A stretch of 64,000 bases of DNA. Source: Distichodus sexfasciatus. Taxonomy: Eukaryota > Chordata > Actinopteri > Characiformes > Distichodontidae. This document shows positions 1 to 13,300 of the stretch, piece after piece. The position numbers were made by a program, and so were the translations under genes. The first letter of the stretch is position 1. Each line of letters opens with the position of its first letter. Location: NCBI GenBank assembly GCA_032718565.1, contig JAVGVS010000008.1, forward strand, positions 496,001-560,000, given 5' to 3'. The notes beneath the pieces were generated by a model. That model was not told the DNA's origin. It did not search any database and saw only the letters and a program-made list of their open reading frames with translations.

Positions 1-872
1 TTAATATAAATATTTTAACGATATTATTATTAGTACCAGTGGTTAGGGGTGTTGAAATTAATCACATAATCGATGCATCGCGATGCAGATGTGGACGATT
101 CTGCATCGATGCAATGGCAGCTCGTAATCGATTTTAACGGAGGTTTTCAACCGGTCCCCCTTTACTACTGAACTCACTTTATAAAAATTATTCCTTTTTA
201 ATTTTTCAAAACAGTTCCAACTGATTTGGGCATATTTTGAACATTAAAGGTATATATCACTGGTTACCTTCTAACTAACTGTATCTGCACAAATTATTGA
301 AAAGTATTGCACAGACTCTAGTTCTCCACTGTTGTTATAATATCTGCACAAACTTCAATGCTAGTCAGACTGTTTTAAGAGATACTGTTTTATTAATAGA
401 CTGGATATCGAATTTTTCATATTGAAACTGTTTCTAACCTCTTGCACATACAGTGTAAAAGTCAATTTCCACTTTTTTAGGTTAATACTGCATCTAAATT
501 CTCTCTTTCTACTAAAGTTTATATTAAATACTCCATTTCTAGTTTAACATGTATATTTTGTATTCTATTTATATACTTTTTGTTCTATATGCCCTATTTG
601 TTCTTTCTTCCCTGTTATTGCACTATAAAAACTGGAGCCACGTCGTCTCGTCTCTCTGTATATCTGTACAGTATATAGCAGAGATGACAAAGTTTACTTT
701 GACTTTTATCTTTATGAATAATGAATTTAATGCAAATATCTAAAAAGTAATACAAAAAAATACTCCCTCCAACACTTAGTTTGAGTGGTGGTCCCTGGGA
801 CAGAACCAGTTGTATCATAATGACATTGCTTGGTGATTTTCTGGCTGTGGCATAAAAATTCAGTAGCAACTA

Positions 873-2461
873 CACTGCGTTCCAAATTATTATGCAAAAC
901 ATATTTTTATTAGATTTTCCAAATTACCTATATGAATTGCAGTCATTGTAATTTTCCAGTCATCAACTATTAGAGTACAATTGAAAGGTTTTTGAACAAA
1001 CTGCCCAATGATAACAGTATATTTTTAAAAAATAAAACACTCAAAATGCACTCAAATGCATGTTCCAAATTATTATGCACAACAGAGTTTCCAAACTTTT
1101 CATTTTTATAAAGAACAAAAAATGGTCATTTGTGAAATTATAAGCATTAGCAGGTTATTACAAACTGAAAGGTAACTGAAATCAAACAGCATTCAAGTCA
1201 AAACTTTATTATAGGTGATGTTACATTTGCACATAGGACCCCTTGTTCGAAAGGAGCTTCTGAACTCTCCCATCCATTGAATTTGTCAGGTTTTGGATGG
1301 TATCTGCTTCAGTTGTTTTGCATGAGGACAGAATAGCCTCCCAGAGCTGTTGCTTAGATGTGAACTGCCTCCCACCATCATAGACACTCCTTTTGATGAT
1401 GCTCCAGAGGTTCTCAATAGGGTTGAGGTCAGGGGAGGATGGGGGCCACGCCATAAGTTTGTCCCCTTTTATGCCCATAGCAGCCAGAGATGCAGATGTG
1501 TTCTTTGCAGCATGAGACGGTGCATTATCATGCATGAAAATGATCTTGCTGCGGAATGCACGGTTCTTCTTTTTGAACCATGGCAGGAAGTGCGCTTTGA
1601 GAAACTCCACATACTTTATGGATGTCATTTTTACCCCGTCAGGGATCCTAAAGGGGCCGACAATCTCTCTCCCCATGATTCCAGCCCAAAACATTACTCC
1701 ACCTCCTCCTTGTTGGCGCTGTAGCCTTGTTTGCATGGGGTGGCCATCAACCAGCCATCCACCACTCCATCCATCTGGACCATCGAGGGTTGCACGGCAC
1801 TCATTGGTGAACAAAACAGTTTTGAAGTCAGTCTTCATGTATTGTTTGGCCCACTGGAGCCGTTTCTGCTTGTGTGCAGTGGATAGGGGAGGTCGAAAGG
1901 ATGGCTTACGCACAGCTGCAAACCTCTGGAGGACCCTGCATCTTGTTGTTTGGGGCACGTTGGAGGCACCAGCAGCTTCAAAAACTGGTCTGCTGCTAAG
2001 ACAAGGCATTTTTGCAGCTGCTCTTTTAACCCGATGTAATTGCCTGTTGGAAAGAGTCCTCGATCTTCCCTTATCAGCACGCACACGTGTGTGCTCTGAA
2101 ACAGCTACATACTTCTTGATTGTGCGATGATCGCGATGAAGTGTCTTGGCAATGTTGATTGTTGTCATGCCTTGACCTAAACACTCCACAATTTGTTGCT
2201 TCTCAGCAGCCGACAGGTCCTTTTTCTTTCCCATTTTGGTTGAAAATGTAGCCTGCTTAATAATGTGGGACAGCCTTCTTAAGTAGTGTTGCCTTTAATT
2301 GGACACACCTGCCAAACTAATTAGCACAGGTGTCTGCAATGGCTTTCAGTGATATAAAGAGCCCCGACACATATCACCATCCATGAGTTCAACTGACAAA
2401 CAAAAAAATTCTTACCTTATCACTCCTAAACACTTTTTGCATAATAATTTGGAACGCAGTG
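873..2461 (-). mobile_element. Tc1/mariner transposon, DD37E type
   Basis: This 1589-bp element starts CACTGCGTTCCAAATTATTA and ends with the inverted copy of that sequence. It is flanked by the TA dinucleotide expected of Tc1/mariner. It encodes one long minus-strand transposase ORF. The spacing between the second and third catalytic residues is 37, as in the DD37E (TRT) group known from vertebrates. The element is largely intact and sits inside an older hAT-like repeat, so it is the younger insertion. Confidence 0.9.
1221..2234 (-). CDS. Tc1-family (DD37E) transposase, probably catalytically dead
   Basis: This uninterrupted ORF of 337 aa is a normal length for Tc1-like transposases, which cut and paste their own element by recognising the terminal inverted repeats. 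It opens MGKKKDLSAAEKQQIVE and has a helix-turn-helix DNA-binding N-terminus (residues ~1-110). The DDE catalytic domain follows. The second catalytic Asp lies in the motif MHDNAPSH. The Glu lies in SPDLNPIENLW, 37 residues later. The position of the first catalytic Asp, in the usual F-T-D-E motif, reads F-T-N-E (codon AAT), a single-base change expected to abolish catalysis. The ORF has no stop or frameshift, so the copy is recent. Identity as a Tc1-like transposase is sure. Loss of activity is inferred from that one residue. Confidence 0.93.
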   Translation of the reverse strand: MGKKKDLSAAEKQQIVECLGQGMTTINIAKTLHRDHRTIKKYVAVSEHTRVRADKGRSRTLSNRQLHRVKRAAAKMPCLSSRPVFEAAGASNVPQTTRCRVLQRFAAVRKPSFRPPLSTAHKQKRLQWAKQYMKTDFKTVLFTNECRATLDGPDGWSGGWLVDGHPMQTRLQRQQGGGGVMFWAGIMGREIVGPFRIPDGVKMTSIKYVEFLKAHFLPWFKKKNRAFRSKIIFMHDNAPSHAAKNTSASLAAMGIKGDKLMAWPPSSPDLNPIENLWSIIKRSVYDGGRQFTSKQQLWEAILSSCKTTEADTIQNLTNSMDGRVQKLLSNKGSYVQM

Positions 2462-2632
2462 TATAGCTGCCCAATCTGTGATACATGCTCAATCTGCATG
2501 CAATGTGAAGTAATTTAGAAAAATTGATTGCATGCATCGCAATGCATTGAGATATCGAATCGAATCGCTGATGTAATAATCGTAATCGAATCGAATCGTG
2601 AGACCAGTGAAGGTTCACACCTCTACCAGTTG

Positions 2633-2710
2633 TGCCTTTACCAGTCTGGGATTTGAACCAGCGACCTCCAATCACGGAGAGAGCTCCCTAAAGGCTACTC
2701 AACCAAACGT
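2633..2710 (-). repeat. tRNA-like SINE head fragment
   Basis: On the minus strand this reads like the anticodon and B-box half of the tRNA-like SINE found many times in the window: aggtcgctggttcaaatccc. It is short and decayed. Confidence 0.4.
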
Positions 2711-2789
2711 AAACGTAGCATGTTTAAATAGTAAACAGTTGCACATTTCACTTATAGTACATTACTACGTGATTGACATTGTCACATAT

Positions 2790-3740
2790 ACATAGTGTTG
2801 GGAAGTAGCTAAAGAGATGACCCTCTTAACTTTTGCAAGAGAGGCTGGGCGTTTCAAACCTGTGATTTCAAGAGTATTGAAGCTATACATGGACACAAAT
2901 TCATCCATGTCCCAAAAAAAGGCCAGCCGTCCCTGTAAAACAGATACATATGAAGACAGGATTCTGCAAAGACTCTTAATGGGGAGGGAGTCATTTCAGC
3001 ACAGCACCTAGAATTGCGCACCAGTCCAGTGCTGAACAGGAAAAGGATCTCCCAGCACACAATGTCTCACTGTTTAAGACGATTTGGACTAAAAGCCCAC
3101 TCTGCAGTGACCAAACCTCTCATAAGCAGATGGAATTGAAAGTTCTAGACTAGCCTTTGATGAGGAGCACGTTCTTTTGCCCAAGGAGAACTGGTCCAAA
3201 GTGTGCTTGATAAAAGTGTGGTGAGAGTAAATTTAATTTATTTGGGTCTGGTGGGAAACATTGTTTGGCGTCGAACTGGGGAAAGACTGAACTCAAAGTG
3301 TGTAAAAAAGTCTGTTAAGTTTAGAGGACAGCTACATGGCAGAGTTAGTGCAAATGTTAAGCTGAACCTCCTTCAGCAACATGCAATTCCTTCATTGCAA
3401 TTGCTTCCCAATCAACCCACGATTTTCATACAAGACATTGCCCTGTCACACTGTAAGCTAAGAAACTTGAACACTGAAACCCAGATCTAAAGCCCATAAA
3501 GAACCTCTGGAAAATCCTTGGCAACAATATAATGGCTGAGAAACCCACTACAGTTACCGAACAGTGGAAGAGACTGCAAGAAAAATTACCAAGATCAAAC
3601 CACAGCACTGTGAGAAACTAGTGATGCCCTGTGGGCGCAGATGTGCTGAAATCATTCAAAGCAAGGGTCTCTACACTATTATTTTTTTGAATCCTGTAGC
3701 CCTAAAAATATTGTTTCAATTTTGTCTTCTGATACAGTGG
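2790..3740 (+). pseudogene. Fossil Tc1-like transposase
   Basis: Three frames of the plus strand together carry the landmarks of a Tc1-like transposase in the right order. They are a helix-turn-helix segment (FAREAGRFKPVISRVLK at ~2826-2880), a W-S-K-V motif near 3195, W-R-R-T-G near 3265, a degenerate second catalytic motif (IFIQDIALSH at ~3420), and a P-I-E-N-L-W-like stretch near 3500 now reading PIKNLW. Stops and frameshifts separate them, and no terminal inverted repeats remain. It differs in sequence from the other three Tc1 elements here and is much older. Confidence 0.7.
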
Positions 3741-3744
3741 TTAC

Positions 3745-4305
3745 TGTTTATTCACTAAATAAAGTGATCTTTTTTGTTGAATTGTGTTGGTTATTTAAAA
3801 AAACAAACAAACATGCCAGTACAGCAGTGGGATAACCCACAAATGATATTCCATAAAAATCTGAGCAATAAAGATGAACAATATTTCAGAATAAATCAAG
3901 TATTTATATATTGTTCTCTAATTTTGATCTCCAGTGTACAAAACACACATGTATGCATGCACCACACATACTTCACCTTTATTCTTTTACCTTCAACTTT
4001 TATATTTTACAACAGGATAACAGCAACAACAGTTAAACCTAACTGGATTTTGTTAATACTGCCATTCGATTAGGACAGTAAACAATTACACATTTCCACA
4101 GATAAATCTCATATAATACTTTTAACTAGAACAATAACCAACATATTTCTTATTACCTAAATTTAAACATAACTATTTAATTTCTCATAAAACTGCCACA
4201 TCAGTAGCTATTCACAGATGTTTCTTGAACACTCAACATATTTGGCATTTTTTTCAAAAAAACCAAACTAACTTAAGTTCATTTTGCTCACTGCGAAATA
4301 ACGTT
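3745..4305. other. Spacer with no recognised feature
   Basis: This AT-rich stretch lies between the fossil transposase and the 3' end of dcst1. Part of it must be the dcst1 3' UTR. I see no coding pattern. Confidence 0.5.
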
Positions 4306-7300
4306 TCAACTGGCATAGTAAACATCTATATTACAGTTGCCATAAACATCAGTGTTTGTAGCGTCGGGACAGACGACACAACTCTCCTGGTCCCCCCAGC
4401 ATGGCTGACAGTAGACTGCATTACAGCTTTGGCTGGGGCACCTGGTGATGTTGCTCAAACTCACCCACCTCTCACACACCCAGCACTTGTCCTTTTTCTT
4501 TAAACGGCAGTAAATGCAATGGAGCATGTACCACACCTGTGAGAGAAAGAGGGAGAGAAGGAAAGAGAGAGCTCAGTGTCTGAAAGGAGTAGTTGGAGTA
4601 ACACATCCAGTACACATACTTATGCTGTTTGGTGTTCAAAACAGAAATACTCTGCAGTAAGTTATCAGTTATAAGTTGCCCTACAGCAAAAACTGTCATT
4701 TGATCCTGAGTTTCACTGTGTTAAACTGCCAGAAACCTGACTGCAACAAGCAACAGAGAAAGTAGACTTCGATTGTGTGCCGTTAAGTTTCACACTTTCA
4801 TTTTATATTTTTAGGTGAAAGGGCTCAATATGTAAGTCTACTCTAATTCTAATCTTCTTTCTAAGGAATGAACCAACCAAATAGGAACTGCATACATACC
4901 ATTTTTTGGGGATACCCTTGAGCCCTCAGCCGTTTTCCCTCTACCTGAACATAAGAACTGCTGATCTGGAGATGCCGGTTATAGAGGAAGAGAATCCGTC
5001 TCTTTTCTCTCTGTACAAAACCAAAAATCAGCAGGTCAAAATGGAGGGTTGGGTAAAATAGAGCAATCTTTTGTAACTAACTGTAGGATTACTGAGGTTG
5101 TAACAATAAACAGTATGATAAGTATGATAATAAGATTCACTTTTGTGTCCGAAGAAAAAAATATATTTTGTAACTAATCCAAATGTCAAAACAAAGAATA
5201 AAAGCAACAGCATATATATTTCTGTTGTCGTTATTGCCATTATGCCATTATTTCACAGCATTTAGCACAGATACAATATTGTATAATTGTATGCAATAGG
5301 ACATAAATATTACTGCATCCCTAACTGTTATGTACACATGTATCGATTTTTAGATCTGAACATACAGAGCAACATTTGGCTTATGAATTGGATGAACAGC
5401 AGGGACAAAAGCAACAATATGGTCCCTGTGTATGAGAGTAAATTGAATAATAGCCTTATTGATACTACAGCTTTTTCTATGCTGGCGGAGCTCCTAATCC
5501 TCCTCACGGTCGCACGGGCCCTCAGAATACTGTGCGTCTAATGCTATTACTGTAAACCCTCTCAGTTTATTACTACTGTGCACAAACACAGGTCATTTTT
5601 TCAACTCACGCTACTAAGCCTTATGAACCTCTGAGTGTCTGTGAACTCTGAATGGAGCTAACTGCCAAATTCCGCTATCATTATGTAATTTCTAAATAAT
5701 TCTACAACTATGCTCATGCATTGCCATGCAATGCAATACCAAACCTTTATAATGACTGTAGTGTTTAACTGGGGGGGCCTACAATTTGTCATCAAAAACT
5801 AATGGGAGCTGCATTTGTTGAAACGATTTAGCTGTGAGAATTAAATGAAACCCTGGTGTTTATTTACTTTTTATAAAATGACAGTAAATAATAATGGTAT
5901 GAGGGGAAAATCATTTTGTGCAACAGTGAACACTGTTTATTTTATTTTAGCTGAATATAGGGGACCTTTAGCATTTGTTCAAACCTTCCTGTGGCCAAGA
6001 GCAAAAGGGAAAAAGACCAGGCCACAAAATAATAAATAAGCCCATGGAAATCCTGATTCAGACACACAGACTAGAACAGAGACAGATACAATGAAACCAT
6101 AAGAAAAGAGGAGTATCTGATACTGACAGTAAAGCTGCATAAAATCTGTTTAAATTTTCGCTTTCCTGGTGCAAAAAATAAGCGGCTATATTTTGGTGGT
6201 GGTCTAATGGTTAGAGTAATTGCCTCTGAACCTGGAGGTCATGGGTCTAATCCAACCTCCAGCACTACCACCACTGGGTCCCTGAGCAAGACCCTTAACC
6301 TTAAGTTGCTTCAGAGAGACTGTTGCTGTAACTAGGAAAATAGACGTCACTCTGGATAAGAATGTCAGCTAAATGCAGTTATTATAAATAGTTGCTTCGG
6401 TTTCATGACCGAATTGAGTCATAGATCATTTTGACTACTGCAGGAGCTTCTTTCCGCTTCTGAACTCCTCTGTTCTGCGCAGCTTCTTGTTTCTGTTCTA
6501 AAACTGAAGATTCAACTCACCTGCTTCTGGGCTAATTAGGATCATGTGCATTAAAGAGAGAAAAAGGAAGTAAATGAAGCAGGAATGATGAAGAGATCAA
6601 AGCGAATCTAATCCCTGGAATAATTTAAAACAACTGTTTCATTTATACCGTACTGTTAATGTAGAAAAGTCTGGAACCACCCCACTTATTATGTTCAAGT
6701 GATTTCACCTAAAGCTTGTAAGGATTATTGCATTACGTCCTTAGCTGCGTATATACTGTGTTTGATACAGGACTCTCTATAAAGCAGTGTGGATATCACA
6801 TTACATCTGTTGGTTATGTAAGGCTGAACGTGATCAGCGTTTAGCGGGGAGAGATTGCACATGCAGCACAATGACTCATTTGAGCCGCTCAGCTCAGAAG
6901 TTGGAGAAGTGCCTAATGAATAACCACAACATTGATGAGGAATAATTTCTGTGATCCTTTCTGTGATCCTCTCTTTTTGTATTGCTGATCTGTTTACTAT
7001 GAATAAACATAATAATATCTCTAGACGTAACAAATCGCTAGACCTAACCAATCACCATATCTCTAGACTCTAACCAGCAGGAATCCTTATGTCCTACCTC
7101 TCACTGATCTCTGAAAACACATTATGTGATTTAGCTCTGATGTATGAAACATTATACTGAAACACTGCATTAAAACACAATAAACTGCAATAACCTTGTA
7201 CTAACACAGATGAGTATTATGGCAGCATAGTTTTACATTTAGTACACTTCTAGATTTAGTTTAGTAATTGGAGGGTCATCAGTTGAAATCCTGGACCGTT

Positions 7301-10300
7301 AGGGTACCACTGAGGTACCTCAGAGCCTGTTAGTGAGCTACTTATTTTTTATATTCTTTACCAATCCAACCTGATTGATTGAAAACATACATAGAATATT
7401 ATTATGGCCAGCCTAGAGTCATTACTGCTCTATTACTTACTTACTTTTGGTTAGTTTCTGGTAGTACTGCTGCTGGTAGTAGTTCATTATAAGTTCTATA
7501 AAAGTATCATTCTGCTTTCTATCATCCTGTATGACAGTGTGTGAAGTCTGCATGTGTCAGAGAGGTCAAAACTAAAACATTACCCACTGCCTCCGGCCTT
7601 CATTATCTGTGAGAATGTTGTGGTATTGTATTACCTTGGGGAAGTAGAAAGCCATGATGACCCTGCGCAGGCGATTGATATAGACCTGCAAAATGTACAG
7701 GACGAACATCACCAGCACTGGGGCTAAACAGTACATGTAGTCTGTCGGGAGCAGAGCATTGGTCTTTGGGAGGCAATCTACACACAAACACACATACACA
7801 CATAATGAACCTTTCTTGTCCATTGTAAATGAGTGCAATTAAGAATTTCCAAATGTGAGAAGGAACTCCAAATTAACCTTTTTTATGAACTACTATATAA
7901 ATGCACTTATATTTTGGGAACATGAGTGTCAGTGTAAGCTAATGAGAGCAAAACACCAGTACAACAAGGGCAAAACGGCAGTACAGTAGGTCCACTTAGT
8001 GTGTCCCTTGAACAGTCCTCACAACATTCACTCAGCTGTGTAATGGCACATGCGGCTGGGCCTACTGGCATCAGACCCGGTTGGACAGAGGCCAGACTAA
8101 GCTCTCCTCTGGGTTTATTGGCCCATCCAGCAAACTTGATAAGCTTAAACCCACAGTCAGAACAGACACGTCATGACAGAAACAGCATTGGTGGTTAAAA
8201 GCAAATGCAGTATCTACTTTTCCATTGTTATTAGTGACACATTCAATGTCTTATTGGCCACTTACACTTACTTTTGTAGTATTCAGCAGACGGACTTACA
8301 TCTACGTTTATAACATTTAGCAGAGTTACATAAGGTTAACATAACTATGGGTCTGAGTATACTTCAAAGTTCTGAAGTACTCTTCAGAAGTAATACATCA
8401 CAGGGTGCCGTCAAACCCGGTGAGTTGCAAACAGTGTGATTGACCACACTGAACTGAAACAGGATTATGTTTCAACTTTGACCTCTCATGGAACAACACC
8501 TCATTAACTAAATCCAGATCTGCAGGGGTCATTTAGAGAGTACTAATGCCTGTGAGGCAGGGCTTCAGCTCTAAATGTGGTGAGATCTTGAATGATCCAT
8601 CCAGCTATGAATTGTAAAGCGGATTCTCTGAGCCTAGGTGTTTGGTTGGATCAGGCAATGGCTTTGAGTCTGTAGGTGGCTCTCTTTACCCTTGTTAGTG
8701 GACTGAAGGTCTACGTTTGAGGATTTGTTGAAGGCACCAATAGTTTTCCTCAGAAGTTTGGCTAACATGGACTCTCCACCGAAGTCAATGTGTACATCCT
8801 GACTGCCTATGAAAAATGAGAAAAGTATTGTATTTGCCGTAACTGTTAAAATACACCAATAAAGCTGTAAACATAACTGTGTAATACTTACTTGTGAGAG
8901 AAAAGTTTGTAACGGTATGTTTTGGTATGATGGCAAAGATGTTGTACAGGATGGCATCAATGGACAGCAGAACACTGGCAAATAAAGCCAGTAAAAAAAC
9001 CTGCACCAGACCTGTTACCTTCAGAGTAGAGACTGCATATTAACACGCCTATCAACTGTCAGGTTACAGTAAGAAAATTTTTTATCTTCAACAACAAAAA
9101 GCTGGTGTAGCTAATATCATCTATATACTGTAATTCAACAGACTGTACCACAAGCTCACTGCGATGGATTCTCCTTCTGCATGGGTAAATATAACCAAAT
9201 TTTTCTGCTTTAATAATGGGCAGCAGAAAATGTCTACCCTGAAAAATACAGCTGTGATCAGTTTGGTGAAAATGACATGGAAAGGTGAAATAGAAAAGTT
9301 ATCATAGCATTTACCCGCTGCCTTCTCCGGTCATCTATCAGTTTGAAGTATGTTGTAACGTAGACATTGTCAAAGCGAATGTCTGTGGTGTATTTCCAAG
9401 CATAGCAAAATGCCCTTAACACAAGTCAAGTCAAAAAAAGTTTAAATTGTTGTCTGATATTTCAGATTGTATAGGATAAGAAGTGTTCTTGTCATTAACA
9501 GATGTTACATCAAATACAGAATAGATAGAAGTAGGCAAATTAGATAGATAGACAGCACTTACGATACGAAAATAGTGATGAAAGAGAAAGAGAGAAATAT
9601 CCGCACTGTCGTCTTTATCTTCTCAATAATGTCTTTTGTTTTCTGAAACGACTGGTTCAGCTCTTTTTTTAATTCTCTATGAAAATGGGTGATGCCGTGC
9701 ACTGACTCTTGCTCCCATTTCTGTGGGAATAAACAGGCTCAAGTTTGCACTTGTAGGACAATAAAACCTAAAGGATTAATATCACCAAGTCTAGAAATTA
9801 ATTCGGCTCACTTATGTGTAATGGAGAAACAAATTTTGGTACACTTCATACTTTAGGGACCGATAAAACTATACAAATTTATCTGATGCATGTACCTTAA
9901 TCGCAATGCTTGCTGTGAACTGTTCCCCAAGTTTATTGATAGTGGAATTTAGCCTGTCATAAGTCATGCCAAAGTTTCCTTCCACTGGAACTCCTTCTTT
10001 GCACCATGGACTCATTACTGACATTAACACAACAATGAATTAGTAGAGACAAAAAACTCTTCAGGTGAAAGCTTTGAACCCTAGAATCAAGGTGCCACAG
10101 AATCAAGAAAGGTAGCTGCCAGTCTCACTTACCTCTCATTATGTTACACAGCTTTTCAAACTTCATAGGCAAACAGAGAAAATGGCTGATGACAGGGGAT
10201 TTGACGGTGTCCATACAGTTCTTCCATTTAGCACTGAACCAACTCTGACAGTGTTTAATGCCCTCCTTCACAACATCTGTACACAACATTTCAGCCATTA

Positions 10301-13300
10301 CAGTTTAGCACACTGAGCATGTTATTGTTTTTGGAATTGTCTCCTTGAACCACATTAAAAGTCATATGCATAACCAGACCTATGCATTTTGATCTCATTG
10401 TGGTAATGAGATCATATCAAATTATGAATACAAATATTTCGTGAATAAGAAAAAAAGATCAGAGTGCTAATGTTGCACTTAAACATAATCCCTGTGAGCT
10501 GTCTGAGCCTAAAATGTTTGGAAAGTGCAATTCTCAGTCAGTCAACTAGTACATATTACTTGTGGGAGCCTTTGGGGAACAATGACCTTTTTATATACTG
10601 CTACAATACTCATGTTTTAAAACATTCTGTTTTTGTTTGAAATGCTGACCTAGTAGTACTTATACATTCATTCACTCATTCATTCACTTTCCAAACCGCT
10701 TAATCCCAACTGGGGTTGCAGGGACCGGAACCTATACCGAGAATTTACAGGCGCAAAGCGGGGACCAACCCTGGGCAGGTGCCCACACACCTAGAGTACT
10801 TATACAGTTATAAACCAAAACAATTCCACAACTTTCAACAGGCAATGTGAATTTCTCATGTTCTACTGCTCTCCTGTAAGAGTGGGGCACTCACGCTCAC
10901 AGCGCATCCTGGTTTTTGCTGTGTACTGCTCCTGTGTGCTGTTTCCTGCAACTTCAGGGTTCTGACCAAGGGAGTCATAACCATATTGACCCATCACTTC
11001 GTCTCTGATGGCTTGGAACTCTTTGCTGACATTCTGTGCCTCTTTCTGGAGCTCCACACTGTCTTTCTACAGAGCAAGAAAGCACTATGTTTGTCACATG
11101 CTTGGGCTCTAAAATCAATGTAGAACTCCTGTTTCCAAATGAATCTCTAAGAGAACACTCTAAGTGAGTATTCTATTCTCAACATAACATTACAGTTTCA
11201 GCTGTGTACTTTATTTGCAATATTACACCGCAAAACTCACCACTATCTCCTCCATCAGCTCAACGTAGGGATCAGTCACCATCCTCCACATCAGCTTACT
11301 TTGTGTAATCTGTAGGTCCATGTTGCAGCCCACGGAGAAAACAACTTCATTGACATTATGCTGGATATTGGAGATTGGACCTGATGAAACAAACTAGGAA
11401 AGGTGAGGCAAATCCTGCTAATCAAACCTAAACTCAACCCCAAAATGCACCTTTGTTTTAGTTTCCAGTGATGTATAATGATTTTCTTTTCTTAAAATGA
11501 CTTCTTACAACTTCTTCTAAGAACGCTGTTATTAGTCACTTGTGAAAACATGAAAATTTTAAAGTACAGCCATTTTCTTTACCCTTAAAATTCAAAACCA
11601 TTAAAAACAGACTAGTCTTAGATTAATCTAGTAACATTACACAGTGCAAGTACGTTAGAAAAGTGTCACAATAATCAATCCAGAATGCACATAAAACAGT
11701 ATCCCAGTGTGAGCAACAATTAAAACAACACAGGGTAAGAGCTGTGCCGTATCTGTGTTGTACCTTCACAGAGACAATTCATAACTATCATAATCAGGAA
11801 AGTCCGGCCCCAGGAGCCAGCCATGTTGGGTAATATCAGCAGAGCTGAGCAGCGAAGATATGCAGAGAATGTTGCAAAGATGGTAAACAGAACTGTAAAG
11901 ATTACACAGTAGTATGTTTTAATAGACGTAGTTCAAATGTGAATACACATTTTTTAAATTTAACGTAAAATTTTCCTTATTTTCATCTAATTTCTTACTT
12001 TGTTTTATTTTCAATTATTTGCATTCAGAAGAATACTAGTGTGACATATTATGAAATTTTTGTGCACTACTACTTGTACATGTAAGTGGAAAATAAAGAA
12101 TCTAACAATTTAGTAAGAATACATTACACTTAATTGAAACATAGCAAATGCAACATCTATTTCTAAGCAATAAAAACAGAAAAGACATACCTCCAAAAAC
12201 CAGTCCAATGATAACTTTATATAAGGTGCTCACTGGAAAGTTGTAAACTACTCCAAAGGACAACACTATAAGAAAGATTAAAATTAAGTAAAAATCATCT
12301 GTTCTATTTTATTTATAAAGATTCTACTCTATACAAACTTTTCTCACCAATCCCAGTTATTGCTGCAAAGGCAAACCGGATGAACTGCCTGTGCACACGT
12401 AATTCAGACACTGGGCCGAACAGGAGCTTGTGGACTACATCAGGCATCACATGCTCACTCCATTCTTCCAAAGCTACAGAATAAAAAAAAAATCTGGTCA
12501 TTAATGAGGGAAGTTGATTAAGGATTAGAATAGTATTGTCTCAGCCTCCCCATGTTAACCCCAAAGTTATACTCTATTAGTCAATACAACCTCTCATTCC
12601 CAAATAATCATATTTTGGCAAAAAGCAGTGAAGAAGCCCTTCCACACCTCTTCCCATGGTAATGTGACCTAAGTAAAACCGTGTGTTGGTGACCACAGAA
12701 CTGGGGATTAGCATCTCGGGAACCTAAAAACAACTGACGAGCCCCTGAGCAAGACCCATACCCACAGGTTTCCTATTACACTGTCCCTAAGTGAGTGAAT
12801 TTAACTGACTGATCATTTGTCATTGTGAACACATCACAGCACAACAAAATCTGACCTCTCCATTTAACCCATCCTCGAAGGAGCAGTGGGTAGCTAACGC
12901 GTAGCACACAGGGAGGAGTGCTTGGGAACAATACCATGCTCATGAGTATCTCTGTGGCGACTTTACTGGTCCATGACTTTCTGATCACAGGGCCAACTCC
13001 CTAACAGTTTATCTACCAACTGCCCCAAATGAACTAATTAAACTGCCCCTGTAATTAGGAAGTGTAAATGATATAAATAACGCCCAAACCAACACCACCA
13101 AATGCTCAAGAGCCTTGCCTCACAAAACAACGTACTTGAATGTGGAGGTCTCCTTGCATTACTACGCTTACGCGCAGTGGCCGCCCTTCGTCGATTCTCC
13201 GATATTTGTGGACTTTCTGGTGATACCGGTATTTGTGGACTTTCTGGTGATACCCGTATTTCTGGATTTTCTGGCATAAGTGGGTTTTCCGGTAATACCG

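Larger units (their letters stand above)
43..2624. mobile_element. Old hAT-like non-autonomous element, split by a Tc1 insertion
   Basis: The ends look like imperfect terminal inverted repeats: the left end reads TTAGGGGTGTTGAA and the right end, on the other strand, AGAGGTGTGAA. Both ends lead into arrays of ATCGAT/CGAATCG-type repeats. An 8-bp near-match flanks them (ACCAGTGG at 35-42, ACCAGTTG at 2625-2632), which is the target-duplication size of hAT transposons. Without the nested Tc1 element it would be about 990 bp, and I see no transposase of its own. The internal stretch at about 240-720 recurs inverted at about 28270-28800. The hAT assignment is inference from the ends and duplication size only. 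Confidence 0.55.

Noticed and set aside
1534..2130. Plus-strand 198-codon ORF
   Set aside because: Antisense shadow of the Tc1 transposase ORF at 1221-2234.
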